NCBI RefSeq assembly: GCF_042666615.1
Contig: NZ_JBHTDD010000001.1
Location: forward strand, 1-64,000
Direction: 5' to 3'
DNA: 64,000 nt
Source of the DNA: KBS50 sp042666615
GTDB taxonomy: Bacteria > Actinomycetota > Actinomycetes > Mycobacteriales > Micromonosporaceae
Shown here piece by piece: positions 19,817-27,983 of the stretch. The notes under the pieces were generated by a model, which did not search any database, was not told the origin of the DNA, and saw nothing but the letters and a program-made list of their open reading frames with translations. The translations under genes and the position numbers were made by a program. Position 1 is the stretch's first letter, and the number at the start of each line of letters is the position of its first letter.

Positions 19817-20995
19817 TCAACCAGAACGCGGAAAGTCGGCCACCGAGGCGACGTACGCCTCCCCGTCGCCGTCCACCGACAACGGCCCCGCCACGGCGGC
19901 ACCGAAGGCCGCCGCACCCGGCCCGAGGTCCACCGACCCGGCGGCGTCACCGACGGTCACCCGACCCTCGGTGCACAGCACCACCCGGGGGCCGAGTGGC
20001 TCCAGCCGCACCGGCTCGGCCCCGCCGACCCGGGCCCGACGCAGGGCGAAATCCTCCACCGGCACCGGCCAGGTAACCAGTCCCGGTCCCAGCGGTTCCG
20101 GTTTCAGCACCGGGTCGGTCAACACCTCGAAGCGGAGCACCCCGAGCAGTTCCGGCACGTCCACCCGTTTCGGGGTCAATCCACCGCGCAGTACGTTGTC
20201 GCTGGCCGCCAGGATCTCCACGCCGCATCCGTTGAGATAGGCGTGCAGGTTTCCGGCCGGCATCCAGATCGCCTCGTCGGGCGCCAGCCGCACCTCGTTG
20301 AGCAGCAGCGCGACCAGCACGCCGGGATCGTCCGGATAGTCCCGCGCGAGGCGGCCCACCAGGTCGGCGCGACCCGCGAGCGCCGGCGCGGCGCTGGCCC
20401 GTACCGCGGCCCCCACCAGCCCGGCGCGTTCCGACTCCGGCCAGGTGAGCAGCAGCCGCACCGCCTCGGCGAGCCCCGCCACCCCCGTCCGCAGCGCCGC
20501 TACCACCGGGGCCAGCGCGTCGAGCCGCAACGCGGCCAGCACCTCGGCGGAGATCGCCGGGTCGCGGAACCCGCACAGCGCCTCGAACGGTTGGAGCGCG
20601 ACCAGCAGCTCCGGCTTGTGGTACGGGTCGGCGTAGTTGCGGTGGACGCCGGCCACCTCCTCGGCGGCGTACCCGGCTCGCGCCTGCTCGGCGTCCGGAT
20701 GGGCCTGCAGGGAGAGCGGCCGCTCCGGAGCCAGGATCTTCAGCAGGAACGGCAGGCGCGGCCCGAACCGGCGCAGCACCTCCCCGCCGAGCCAATGCTC
20801 CGGTTCCCTTGCCAACAGGTCCGGCAGCGGGATCGGACCAGCCGGCCGGGACACCACGCCGGGGCCTCCGGGATGGGCGCCCAGCCACAGCTCCGCCTCC
20901 GGTCCGTCGGCCGGGACCGGGCGGCCCTGGAGCTGGGCCAGGACCGACCGGGACCCCCATGCGTAGTCGCGGATCGGTCCGTGTAACCGCTCCAC
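19817..20995 (-). CDS. manA: Mannose-6-phosphate isomerase, class I
   Basis: This 392-residue zinc enzyme interconverts fructose-6-phosphate and mannose-6-phosphate, the entry to GDP-mannose. Type I PMI features are visible: the opening LHGPIRDYAWGSRSVLAQL, AELWLGAHPGGP, the zinc-site stretches LSLQAHPDAEQA and YADPYHKPELLVAL, and the C-terminal IWMPAGNLHAYLNGCGVEI with RGGLTPKRVDVPEL. The GTG at 20995 starts only 1 nt after the stop of the upstream transporter gene, so the two are probably translationally coupled. ManB (23754) and a GDP-mannose pyrophosphorylase (42647) complete the pathway in this window. In M. tuberculosis manA sits in the same block. Confidence 0.94.
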   Translation of the reverse strand: MERLHGPIRDYAWGSRSVLAQLQGRPVPADGPEAELWLGAHPGGPGVVSRPAGPIPLPDLLAREPEHWLGGEVLRRFGPRLPFLLKILAPERPLSLQAHPDAEQARAGYAAEEVAGVHRNYADPYHKPELLVALQPFEALCGFRDPAISAEVLAALRLDALAPVVAALRTGVAGLAEAVRLLLTWPESERAGLVGAAVRASAAPALAGRADLVGRLARDYPDDPGVLVALLLNEVRLAPDEAIWMPAGNLHAYLNGCGVEILAASDNVLRGGLTPKRVDVPELLGVLRFEVLTDPVLKPEPLGPGLVTWPVPVEDFALRRARVGGAEPVRLEPLGPRVVLCTEGRVTVGDAAGSVDLGPGAAAFGAAVAGPLSVDGDGEAYVASVADFPRSG

Positions 20996-20996
20996 G

Positions 20997-22055
20997 TCAG
21001 GTACCCGAGGACTCGGCCGCCGCCCGGTCCCGCAGCGGCTCGTCCTCGGCACGCTGCCCCACCACCACGTCGGCCCGGCCGGCCTCCGCACCGGCAGCGC
21101 CGGTCCCTGCGTCCACCCCGGCATCGTCCGTACGGGCCTTGTCCACCCGGTAGACGTCCGGCTCCAGGTAGATCACGCGAGCGATCGGGACCGCCTCCCG
21201 GATCCTGGACTCGGCGCCGTCGATTGTGCGTGCCACCTCGACGGCCTCCTCGCAGGGCGCGACAGCAATCTTGGCGGCCACCAGCAGTTCCTCGGGTCCG
21301 AGGTGCAGCGTCTTCATGTGGATGATCCGCTCGATGTCCGGCTCGGCCAGGATCGCCCGCTCGATTCGGGTGACATCGTCGGCGGACGCGCCCTCGCCGA
21401 GCAGCAGGCTCTTGGTCTCGATCGCCAGGATCACGGCGATGATCACGAGCAGTACACCGATCATCGCCGTACCGGCCGCGTCCCAGTAGCCGTTGTCAGT
21501 GATCAGCGTCATCCCGACACCGAACAGGGCGAAGATCAGACCGACAAGCGCGCCCAGGTCCTCCAGTAGCACGACCGGCAGCTCCGGCGCCTTGGCCTTG
21601 CGTACGAACGTGCCCCAGCTCGCCTTGCCCCGCACCTTGTTGGACTCGACGATCGCGGTCCGGAACGAGAAGGTCTCCATGATGATCGCGGCCACCAGCA
21701 CGGTGACCGGCACCCACTTCCAACTCTCGATCGGGTGCGGATCGTGCCACTTGTGGTACGCCTCGTAGAGCGCGAAGAGGCCGCCCACGCTGAACAGCAC
21801 GATCGAGACGATGAACGCGTAGATGTAGCGCTCCCGGCCGTACCCGAACGGGTGTTGCGGGGTGGCGGACCGCCGCGCTCGCTTGCCGCCGAGGAGCAGG
21901 AGCCCCTGGTTTCCGGAGTCGGCCACCGAGTGGATCGACTCGGCCAGCATCGACGACGACTGCGTCAGCAGGAACGCGATGAACTTGGTGACGGCGATGC
22001 CGAGGTTGGCCGCGAGTGCGGCGATGATGGCCTTGTTTCCGCCGCTGGCGCTCAC
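20997..22055 (-). CDS. Cation diffusion facilitator family transporter
   Basis: The 352-residue protein has about five or six membrane spans in its first 220 residues and a cytoplasmic C-terminal domain (about 225-310) of the CDF type. TM2 carries ESIHSVADSGNQ, with the His and Asp expected at the transport site; the fifth-span region reads LLEDLGALVGLIFALFG. CDF proteins export Zn, Mn, Fe, Co or related divalent ions by proton exchange; the metal cannot be read here. The C-terminal 45 residues are acidic and Ala-rich. GTG at 22055, with GAGGGGTGA upstream. It lies between the SIS gene and manA on one strand, probably one operon; a Mn- or Mg-related role serving the sugar enzymes is possible but unsupported. 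Confidence 0.88.
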   Translation of the reverse strand: MSASGGNKAIIAALAANLGIAVTKFIAFLLTQSSSMLAESIHSVADSGNQGLLLLGGKRARRSATPQHPFGYGRERYIYAFIVSIVLFSVGGLFALYEAYHKWHDPHPIESWKWVPVTVLVAAIIMETFSFRTAIVESNKVRGKASWGTFVRKAKAPELPVVLLEDLGALVGLIFALFGVGMTLITDNGYWDAAGTAMIGVLLVIIAVILAIETKSLLLGEGASADDVTRIERAILAEPDIERIIHMKTLHLGPEELLVAAKIAVAPCEEAVEVARTIDGAESRIREAVPIARVIYLEPDVYRVDKARTDDAGVDAGTGAAGAEAGRADVVVGQRAEDEPLRDRAAAESSGT

Positions 22056-22104
22056 CGTGTCACCCCTCGTCGGTGTCGCGGGAAGCCCCCCGTGATTCGC
22101 TCGT

Positions 22105-23295
22105 TCACTGGTTCGACAGCTCCTTCATCTCGGTGATGGCGGGCACCGCCATCGGGTCCAACCGGTGAGCCAGCGCCAGATAGACCGACGCGAAGTCAGG
22201 GACGGCGGTAAGCGAGGCGAGCCGTTCCAGCGCCGACCCACCCTCGGCGGTCACCACGTCGCACCGCACGCCGCGACGCTCCGCGAGGGTCTGCACCGCG
22301 TCGGCGCGCCGCTCCTCGACCGCCGGCGGCTCGTCGGCGTCGTCCGCGGCGTTCAACCCGCCGTCGCGCAACAGGACGACCCGCAACCGGGTCCCGTCCG
22401 GCTCGTCGTCCGGGTCGGCGAAGATGTCCCGGGCAGCCTCACCCAGGCCGCCGAAGACCCCGTCCAACAGGCCGACCCGGCCGCGACCGGCCTCGCCGAG
22501 CGCGCCGGCCACCACCGGGTAGCGGGCGTTTGCCGACAGCGTGTCACCGAAGCGACGGGCGGCCACCGTGGCCAGCGGGGACGACCCCCAGACGACCGGG
22601 ATCGAGCCGGCCAGGCCGAGCGCGAGCGACTTGGCCGGGTTGACGAACGACTCGGCGGTCGGCCGGCACCGGTCCGCGTCGGCGTCCAGCCGGGCCGCGG
22701 TCTCGGCGAAATCGGCCTCGTTGACCTTGACCAGTCCCAGTGCCCGGGCCGCCAGGAGCACCGGCACGACCAGCCCCCACAGGCTGGCCCGGGCCGGCGC
22801 TCGGCGGGGCACCGGCACGAACGGTGCCCGCACCCGGCTGGCCACCGACTGGAGTTCGGAATCGGGAGCGCCAACCGCCACCAGCCGGGCGCCCCGACGG
22901 GCGGCCGCCTCGGCGGCCCCGAGCGCCTCCGGGCTGCGGCCGGAGGCGCTGACGGCGATCACCACGTCGGCGGCGCCCACCCAGCCGGGCACGCCCGCGC
23001 TGCGGTGCGGGATCACCGGCACCGGACACCGTGGGCCGGCCACCGTGGCGAGCACGTCCCCGGTACGCCCGGCGGTGCCCACGCCCGCGATCACCACCGC
23101 CCGCGGCCTGCCCTCGTCGCCCAGCCCGGCCAGGTTCGCCTCGGCGGCCAACGCGGCCGACTCGCGGACCTGCGCACCCGCCGACGCGGTCGACCGGAGC
23201 ATGCCACCCGGATCGAACTCGGCAAGCGCCGTCGCGTCGTCGAGCAGTGCCTCGTCGGCGACGCGCTGCCCGCTCACCCCGGCGGACCCCTCCAT
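22105..23295 (-). CDS. SIS domain protein, phosphosugar isomerase-like (Rv3256c-like)
   Basis: The 396-residue protein has two sugar-isomerase halves. The first SIS domain contains VIAGVGTAGRTGDVL and the phosphate-binding VIAVSASGRSPEALGAAEAA; the C-terminal half resembles the bifunctional phosphoglucose/phosphomannose isomerase C-domain (AESFVNPAKSLALGLAG, VAARRFGDTLSANARYPV). The nearest match by context is Rv3256c beside manB in mycobacteria. It may isomerise mannose-6-phosphate or act as a regulator; activity has not been shown for this branch, so I leave it unnamed. ATG at 23295 with AGGGG 7-8 nt upstream. It sits 29 bp after the Trm112-like gene on the same strand. Confidence 0.85.
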   Translation of the reverse strand: MEGSAGVSGQRVADEALLDDATALAEFDPGGMLRSTASAGAQVRESAALAAEANLAGLGDEGRPRAVVIAGVGTAGRTGDVLATVAGPRCPVPVIPHRSAGVPGWVGAADVVIAVSASGRSPEALGAAEAAARRGARLVAVGAPDSELQSVASRVRAPFVPVPRRAPARASLWGLVVPVLLAARALGLVKVNEADFAETAARLDADADRCRPTAESFVNPAKSLALGLAGSIPVVWGSSPLATVAARRFGDTLSANARYPVVAGALGEAGRGRVGLLDGVFGGLGEAARDIFADPDDEPDGTRLRVVLLRDGGLNAADDADEPPAVEERRADAVQTLAERRGVRCDVVTAEGGSALERLASLTAVPDFASVYLALAHRLDPMAVPAITEMKELSNQ

Positions 23296-23324
23296 CAGCG
23301 TGCCCCTCCAGCCCGCCGGATCAT

Positions 23325-23525
23325 CTACCGCCCCGTCCCGTCGGCCGGCTGAGCCGGACCACCGCGTGCCTCATCGAGCAGGAGCACCGGAATGTCGTCG
23401 CGCACCTCGAAGATCCGCCCGCACTCGGTGCAGGTAAGCGTCTGCGCCGAGGCATCGTAGTCCAGCGGGGCGTGATGCGTGTCGGGACAGGCGAGAATGT
23501 CGAGCAGCTGCGGGTCGAGGGCCAC
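23325..23525 (-). CDS. Trm112-like small zinc-ribbon protein
   Basis: This 66-residue protein of the Trm112/UPF0434 family has LDPQLLDILACPDTHHAPL and CTECGRIFEVRDDIPVLL. Such proteins activate methyltransferases or stand beside envelope genes. Only three of the usual four cysteines are present (Cys13, Cys32, Cys35): the CPxC knuckle reads CPDT, with His17/His18 next to it as possible substitutes. GTG at 23525 with AAGGAG 7 nt upstream. It lies between manB and the SIS gene on the same strand, an arrangement conserved in actinobacteria. Confidence 0.85.
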   Translation of the reverse strand: MALDPQLLDILACPDTHHAPLDYDASAQTLTCTECGRIFEVRDDIPVLLLDEARGGPAQPADGTGR

Positions 23526-23654
23526 GGTGCGGCTCCTTCCACATCGAGCGGTGGACGCTGGGGGCAGTGTCCCCCGGCCCAGAGGATCCTAATCACGCCA
23601 CCCGACGCGGACGCCCCCAGCCGGGACGCTGACGACAGGCACAACGGCCGGTGA

Positions 23655-23738
23655 GTCGGCCGCCGGACCAGCCGGCGGGTCAGCCGTCGGGTCGGCCGCT
23701 GGGTCGGCCGCTGGGCCAGCCGGCGGGTCGGCGCCGGG
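23655..23738. repeat. 12-nt tandem repeat downstream of manB
   Basis: Seven imperfect copies of GTCGGCCGCTGG (variants GTCAGCCGTCGG, GCCAGCCGGCGG) occur at a 12-base period, ending 15 bases before the manB stop. On the minus strand and in the manB frame they would read as a Pro-Ala-Asp tetrapeptide repeat, so the region may be a detached C-terminal tail. It may equally be simple slippage DNA. Confidence 0.7.
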
Positions 23739-23753
23739 CCGGTCGGCGCCCGA

Positions 23754-25136
23754 TCAGCCGCGCACCACGGCGAGCACCTCGTCGCGCAGACTCGCCATCC
23801 GGTCGGCGGTGGGTGCCTCCACGTTGAGCCGGAGCAGTGGCTCGGTGTTGGACGGACGCAGGTTCGCCCAGGCGCCGTCGGCGAAGGTAAGCGTCAGGCC
23901 GTCCAGGTCGTCGGCCTCGGCCTGGGGATAGGCGCGCCGCACCTCGGCAAGCTTGGCCGCCTGGTCCAGCACCGTCGAGTTGATCTCACCCGAGGCGGCG
24001 TACCGCTCGAAGGCGCCGGCCAACTCGGACAGCGGACGGTCCTGCTCACCGAGGGCCGCCAGCACGTGCATGGCGGCCAGCATGCCGGTGTCGGCGAACC
24101 AGAAATCCCGGAAGTAGTAGTGGGCCGAGTGTTCGCCACCGAAGATCGCGTTGGTCCGGGCCATCTCGGCCTTGATGAACGAGTGACCCACCCGGGCGCG
24201 CAGCGGCTCCCCGCCGGCCTCGCGCACGATCTCCGGTACGGCCCGCGAGGTGATCAGGTTGTGGATCACCGTCGAGCCGGGGTGTCGGGCCAGTTCCCGG
24301 GTGGCGACCAGGGCGGTGATCGCCGACGGGGACACCGGCTCGCCCCGCTCGTCCACCACGAAACAACGGTCGGCATCCCCGTCAAAGGCCAGTCCGAGGT
24401 CGGCCCGGTGCTCCCGGACGGCCGCCCGCAGATCCACCAGGTTCGCCGGATCCAGCGGATTGGCCTCGTGGTTGGGGAACGTCCCATCCAGTTCGAAGTA
24501 GAGCGGGACGATGTCGAGGGGCAGCGCGGGAAGCACCGCGTCACCGAGCACGGCCGGCACCGTGTGGCCGGCCATCCCGTTGCCCGCGTCCACCACCACG
24601 CGCAGCGGCCGAATGCCGGTCAGGTCGGCCAGGCCGCGCAGGTGTGCCGCGTACGCCGGAAGCAGGTCCCGGCGTTCGCCGGCCGGCACGTCCACCTCGA
24701 CGCCGGTCGCCTCGCCCTTGTCCAGCAGAGCCTGCGCCCGGTCCCGGATCTCCGCGAGCCCGGTGTCCTGTCCGATCGGCCGGGCCCCGGCCCGGCACAT
24801 CTTGATCCCGTTGTAGTCGGCCGGGTTGTGGCTGGCGGTGAACATCGCGCCGGGCAGATCCAGCGTGCCGGAGGCGAAGTAGAGCAGATCAGTGGAGCCG
24901 AGGCCGATGTCGATGACGGCCATGCCCTCGGCACGCACCCCGGCGGCGAAGGCGGCGGCCAGCACCGGGGACGAGGCCCGCATGTCGTACGCGATGATCA
25001 CGGTGTCCGGACCGTCCGGCTCCGCCAGCACCTGGGCGAAGGCGGCGCCGAGCGCCTCGGCCTCCCGCTCGCCCCACTGCTCCGGGACCTTGGCCCGGAT
25101 GTCGTATGCCTTGACGATCTGGGACAAGTCAGACAA
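23754..25136 (-). CDS. manB: Phosphomannomutase/phosphoglucomutase
   Basis: This 460-residue alpha-D-phosphohexomutase moves phosphate between C6 and C1 of mannose or glucose. The signatures are the catalytic-serine loop TASHNPADYNGIKM (Ser102), the metal loop FDGDADRC, the sugar loop FGGEHSAHYYFRD and the phosphate-binding SNTEPLLRLNVE near the C-terminus. It corresponds to Rv3257c (PMM/PGM). The start is a TTG at 25136, with GAGGAG about 9 nt upstream; the first residues YDIRAKVPEQWGE support it. It lies upstream of the Trm112-like, SIS, CDF and manA genes, all on one strand, so a sugar-nucleotide operon of about 5.3 kb is plausible, although a 228-bp gap with tandem repeats follows manB. 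Confidence 0.94.
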   Translation of the reverse strand: MSDLSQIVKAYDIRAKVPEQWGEREAEALGAAFAQVLAEPDGPDTVIIAYDMRASSPVLAAAFAAGVRAEGMAVIDIGLGSTDLLYFASGTLDLPGAMFTASHNPADYNGIKMCRAGARPIGQDTGLAEIRDRAQALLDKGEATGVEVDVPAGERRDLLPAYAAHLRGLADLTGIRPLRVVVDAGNGMAGHTVPAVLGDAVLPALPLDIVPLYFELDGTFPNHEANPLDPANLVDLRAAVREHRADLGLAFDGDADRCFVVDERGEPVSPSAITALVATRELARHPGSTVIHNLITSRAVPEIVREAGGEPLRARVGHSFIKAEMARTNAIFGGEHSAHYYFRDFWFADTGMLAAMHVLAALGEQDRPLSELAGAFERYAASGEINSTVLDQAAKLAEVRRAYPQAEADDLDGLTLTFADGAWANLRPSNTEPLLRLNVEAPTADRMASLRDEVLAVVRG

Positions 25137-25203
25137 CGGTTACACTCCTCGCCGCGACGGTCAACCCCCCGAGGGTAGCGGAGCCACACCGGCCCGCCGG
25201 GGG

Positions 25204-26370
25204 CTACTGGGAGCCGCGCTCCGGCTGGTGCGGGAACCTCGGCATGATCACGGTCTGGTCCCCACCGGTAGGCGGCATCGCCCTGGTCTGGTCCCCACCG
25301 GCAGGCGGCATCACCCTGGTCTGGTCCCCACCGGCAGGCGGCATCACCCTGGTCTGGTCCTCACCTCGGTGGGGGCGGCCCGCGGGCGGGACGCCACCGG
25401 CGGCCTGGGCGCCGCCGGGAGCCGGATAGTCGCTCGTGGCCGGGTAGCCGCCGCCCGACCCGTAGGCGTTACCGCCGTAGGTGTTACCGCCGTACGTGCC
25501 GCCGCCATAGGTGCCGCCCGAGCCGTACCTGCCGCCGCCATAGGTGCCGCCCGAGCCATAGGTGCCGCCCGAGCCATAGGGGCCGCCGGAGCCATAGGTG
25601 CCGCCCGCAGGGCCGCCCGCCGGGGTCGGCCCGGATCCGGCCGCCTTGTCGGCCCGGTTCCGGCGCAGCAGCAGCACCAGCAACGCGAGGCCGATGACCA
25701 CCATGCCGACGCCGAACAGGACCGCCGGCCAGGGGAGTCCGCCCGACGGCGCCGTCGCCGCCGCCGGTGCCGCCGACGGGGTCCCCACCGGCCCCACCAC
25801 CTGTGTGTCGGTGGGCGGCACGGTCGGCGCCGAACTGGCCGTACGGGACGGTGAGGCGGACGGGCGCGCCGTCGCGCCGGTCACCCGCGTGGTGACCGCC
25901 TGCCGGGCCAGCACGTCACCGCCGGCGCTACTGGCCTGCCCGATCAGAGTGGCCGTGCCACCCGGCGCGCCGTCGAGGAAGGTGACCCGGAAGCGGACGG
26001 CGGCGCTCTTCTTCTCGCACAGCCGTTCCCGCTCCGGAGCGATCGGACTTGTCGCGACGGCCGACGCGGAGCCCGAGACGCCGACCCGCCGCGTGTCGCC
26101 GTCGACCGTGGCGTCCACCCGTACCTGGTCGGGAGCGAGGCCGGCCAACCGGATGCCGAGCTGGAGCCGGACGTTGACGCAGCCGTCCTCCCGGCGGTTC
26201 ACCGACACCACCACCGCACCCGGATTCCCGCCCGCGGTGAAGCTCTTCGGCGCCCGCATGCCGACCCGGTCCGGCTCGTCCGCTGCTGCCGGCGCCGCGC
26301 AGACCGCCACGAACCCGGCGAGCACCACGGCGGCCGTCGCCAGCCGTCCCGCACCGAGCCGTCGCATCAT
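25204..26370 (-). CDS. Secreted or membrane-anchored protein with repeat-rich cytoplasmic tail
   Basis: I do not recognise the family. The 388-residue chain has a Sec signal peptide (RRLGAGRLATAAVVLAGFVA, cleavage near AAPAAADEP) and an extracellular beta-type domain (about 30-150) with two cysteines. A Pro/Ser/Thr linker and one membrane span (PAVLFGVGMVVIGLALLVLLL) follow, then a cytoplasmic tail of about 150 residues. That tail holds GGTYGSGG-type repeats and then three DQTR(V/A)MPP(A/T)GG units, ending in DQTVIMPRF. Each unit has an acid two residues before Thr and a hydrophobic residue three after, matching reported mycobacterial Ser/Thr kinase preferences; phosphorylation is inference. 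The ATG at 26370 is favoured by GAGGTGG just upstream; further ATGs lie at 26367, 26382 and 26385. The topology suggests a sensor or scaffold. Confidence 0.8.
   Translation of the reverse strand: MMRRLGAGRLATAAVVLAGFVAVCAAPAAADEPDRVGMRAPKSFTAGGNPGAVVVSVNRREDGCVNVRLQLGIRLAGLAPDQVRVDATVDGDTRRVGVSGSASAVATSPIAPERERLCEKKSAAVRFRVTFLDGAPGGTATLIGQASSAGGDVLARQAVTTRVTGATARPSASPSRTASSAPTVPPTDTQVVGPVGTPSAAPAAATAPSGGLPWPAVLFGVGMVVIGLALLVLLLRRNRADKAAGSGPTPAGGPAGGTYGSGGPYGSGGTYGSGGTYGGGRYGSGGTYGGGTYGGNTYGGNAYGSGGGYPATSDYPAPGGAQAAGGVPPAGRPHRGEDQTRVMPPAGGDQTRVMPPAGGDQTRAMPPTGGDQTVIMPRFPHQPERGSQ
25252..25360. repeat. 33-nt in-frame tandem repeat
   Basis: Three near-identical 33-base units begin at 25252, 25285 and 25318, and a fourth begins at 25351. 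They encode the 11-residue GGDQTRVMPPA unit of the membrane protein's tail. The low divergence suggests recent expansion, and copy number probably varies between strains. Confidence 0.85.
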
Positions 26371-26467
26371 GATCCACCTCATCATCGCCAGTCAGTCGCC
26401 GGTCAGCCTATCCCCCGCCTACCCGAGCGGCAGGGATGCGGACAGCCGACCGGTGACCAGCGCCACC

Positions 26468-27862
26468 TCACAGCGGGACGCCGCTGAGCACCAGAACACG
26501 GGGCTCGGTGTAGTCGTCCATCGCGCTGCGTACCCCCTCGCGACCCACGCCGCTCGCCTTCACACCGCCGTACGGCATCTGGTCGGCCCGGTAGGACGGC
26601 ACGTCGCCGACGATGACCCCGCCGACGCGGAGGGCACGGTGCGCCGCGAAGGCGGTGTCCAGGCGGCGGGTGAACACACCGGCCTGCAACCCGTACCGCG
26701 AGTCGTTCACCGCGTCAAAGCCGGCGGCGTCGTCGGCCACCGGTTCGACAATCAGGACCGGCCCGAAGACCTCCTCGGTCCGTACGGCGGCGTCAGCGGG
26801 CACGCCGGTGAGCACGGTCGGCGGAAAGGTGGTGCCGTCCCGTCGGCCGCCCAGTTCAAGCCGGGCACCGGCGGCCACCGCGTCGTCCACCCAGCGTTCC
26901 ACGCGGGCGGCCGCCGCCTCGTTGATCAGCGGTCCGACCTCGGTCGCCTCGTCGGCCGGATCGCCCACCCGCAAAGCGGCGACCGCGTCCACCAACCGGG
27001 CCAGGAAGCCGTCGTAGAGCCACTCGTGCACGAACACGCGCTGCACCGCGATGCAGCTCTGTCCAGCCTGGTACGCGCCGAATGTGGCGATCCGCCGGGC
27101 CGCGAAGTCGAAGTCCTCGTCGGCGGCCCAGTCCTCGCAGATCAACGCGGCCGCGTTACCACCGAGTTCCAGGGTGACGTGCTTGTCCGGCACCATGCGC
27201 CGGATCGCCTCGCCGACCCGGTCCGAGCCGGTGAACGACACCACAGGCAGCCGGGGATCGCGTACCAACGCCTCGGCCCGGTCGTCCGGCACCGGCAGCA
27301 CGGCGACCATCCCGGCCGGCAGGTCGGTCTCGGCCAGGATGTCGCCGAGCACCAGCGCCGACAACGGGGTCTTCGGTGCCGGCTTCACCACGATCGGGGC
27401 ACCCACCGCCAGCGCCGGGGCCACCTTGTGGGCCACCAGGTTGAGCGGGAAGTTGAACGGCGTGATGCCCAGCACCGGACCGCGCGGCACCCGCCGGACC
27501 AGGGCGATCCGGTCGGTGCCGGTGGGATCGGTGTCCAGCCGCTGCAGCTCGCCGGAGAACCTGCGAGCCTCCTCGGCTGCCCACCGGAACGTCGAGACCG
27601 CCCGCCGCACCTCGATCCGGGCCCAGCGGATCGGCTTGCCGCTCTCCGCCGTGATCAGCTCCGCCAGTTCGACGGACCGCTCGGTCAGCCGGCGGGCCAC
27701 GTGGTCCAGCGCGCCGGCCCGAACGTGCGCCGGCAGTCCGGCGGCCGTCCCACTCGCCCGCGCCGCCGCGGCCACCGCCCGCTCCACCTCGTCGGTGGTC
27801 ACCGCCCGAACGCGGTCAACCTCGCTCCCGTCGTACGGATTGACCACCACCAGTTCATCCAC
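26468..27862 (-). CDS. NAD(P)-dependent aldehyde dehydrogenase
   Basis: The 464-residue aldehyde dehydrogenase has the cofactor loop GITPFNFPLN, catalytic Glu232 (LELGGNAA) and nucleophile Cys270 (AGQSCIAVQ), with YGGVKASGVGREG near the end. The QSC-type active site and length recall the non-phosphorylating GAPDH/succinate-semialdehyde/lactaldehyde dehydrogenase branch; the substrate cannot be fixed. GTG start at 27862 without a clear Shine-Dalgarno. It follows the DUF559 gene on the same strand, with a palindromic repeat between them, so it probably has its own transcript. Confidence 0.9.
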   Translation of the reverse strand: MDELVVVNPYDGSEVDRVRAVTTDEVERAVAAAARASGTAAGLPAHVRAGALDHVARRLTERSVELAELITAESGKPIRWARIEVRRAVSTFRWAAEEARRFSGELQRLDTDPTGTDRIALVRRVPRGPVLGITPFNFPLNLVAHKVAPALAVGAPIVVKPAPKTPLSALVLGDILAETDLPAGMVAVLPVPDDRAEALVRDPRLPVVSFTGSDRVGEAIRRMVPDKHVTLELGGNAAALICEDWAADEDFDFAARRIATFGAYQAGQSCIAVQRVFVHEWLYDGFLARLVDAVAALRVGDPADEATEVGPLINEAAAARVERWVDDAVAAGARLELGGRRDGTTFPPTVLTGVPADAAVRTEEVFGPVLIVEPVADDAAGFDAVNDSRYGLQAGVFTRRLDTAFAAHRALRVGGVIVGDVPSYRADQMPYGGVKASGVGREGVRSAMDDYTEPRVLVLSGVPL

Positions 27863-27891
27863 CCGCGCAGGCTACCCCGCCCCCTTTCGCG

Positions 27892-27958
27892 GATCTTGCA
27901 CTTTGGGCTGTCGTTACGGGTGTTTGATTCCTTTCGCGGGGACCCAAAGACCAAGATC
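27892..27958 (-). repeat. 67-bp palindromic repeat, copy A
   Basis: An imperfect palindrome runs from GATCTTGC to CAAGATC. Its reverse complement aligns along its whole length with copy E (shared GAAAGG, AAACA, CCCAAAGTGCAAGATC blocks), so this copy is inverted relative to B, D and E. It is flanked on the left by a C/T-rich and on the right by a G-rich tract. It lies 25 bp downstream of the DUF559 gene and could act as its terminator. Confidence 0.8.
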
Positions 27959-27983
27959 GCGGGTGGGTTGGGGCAGGCACGAG

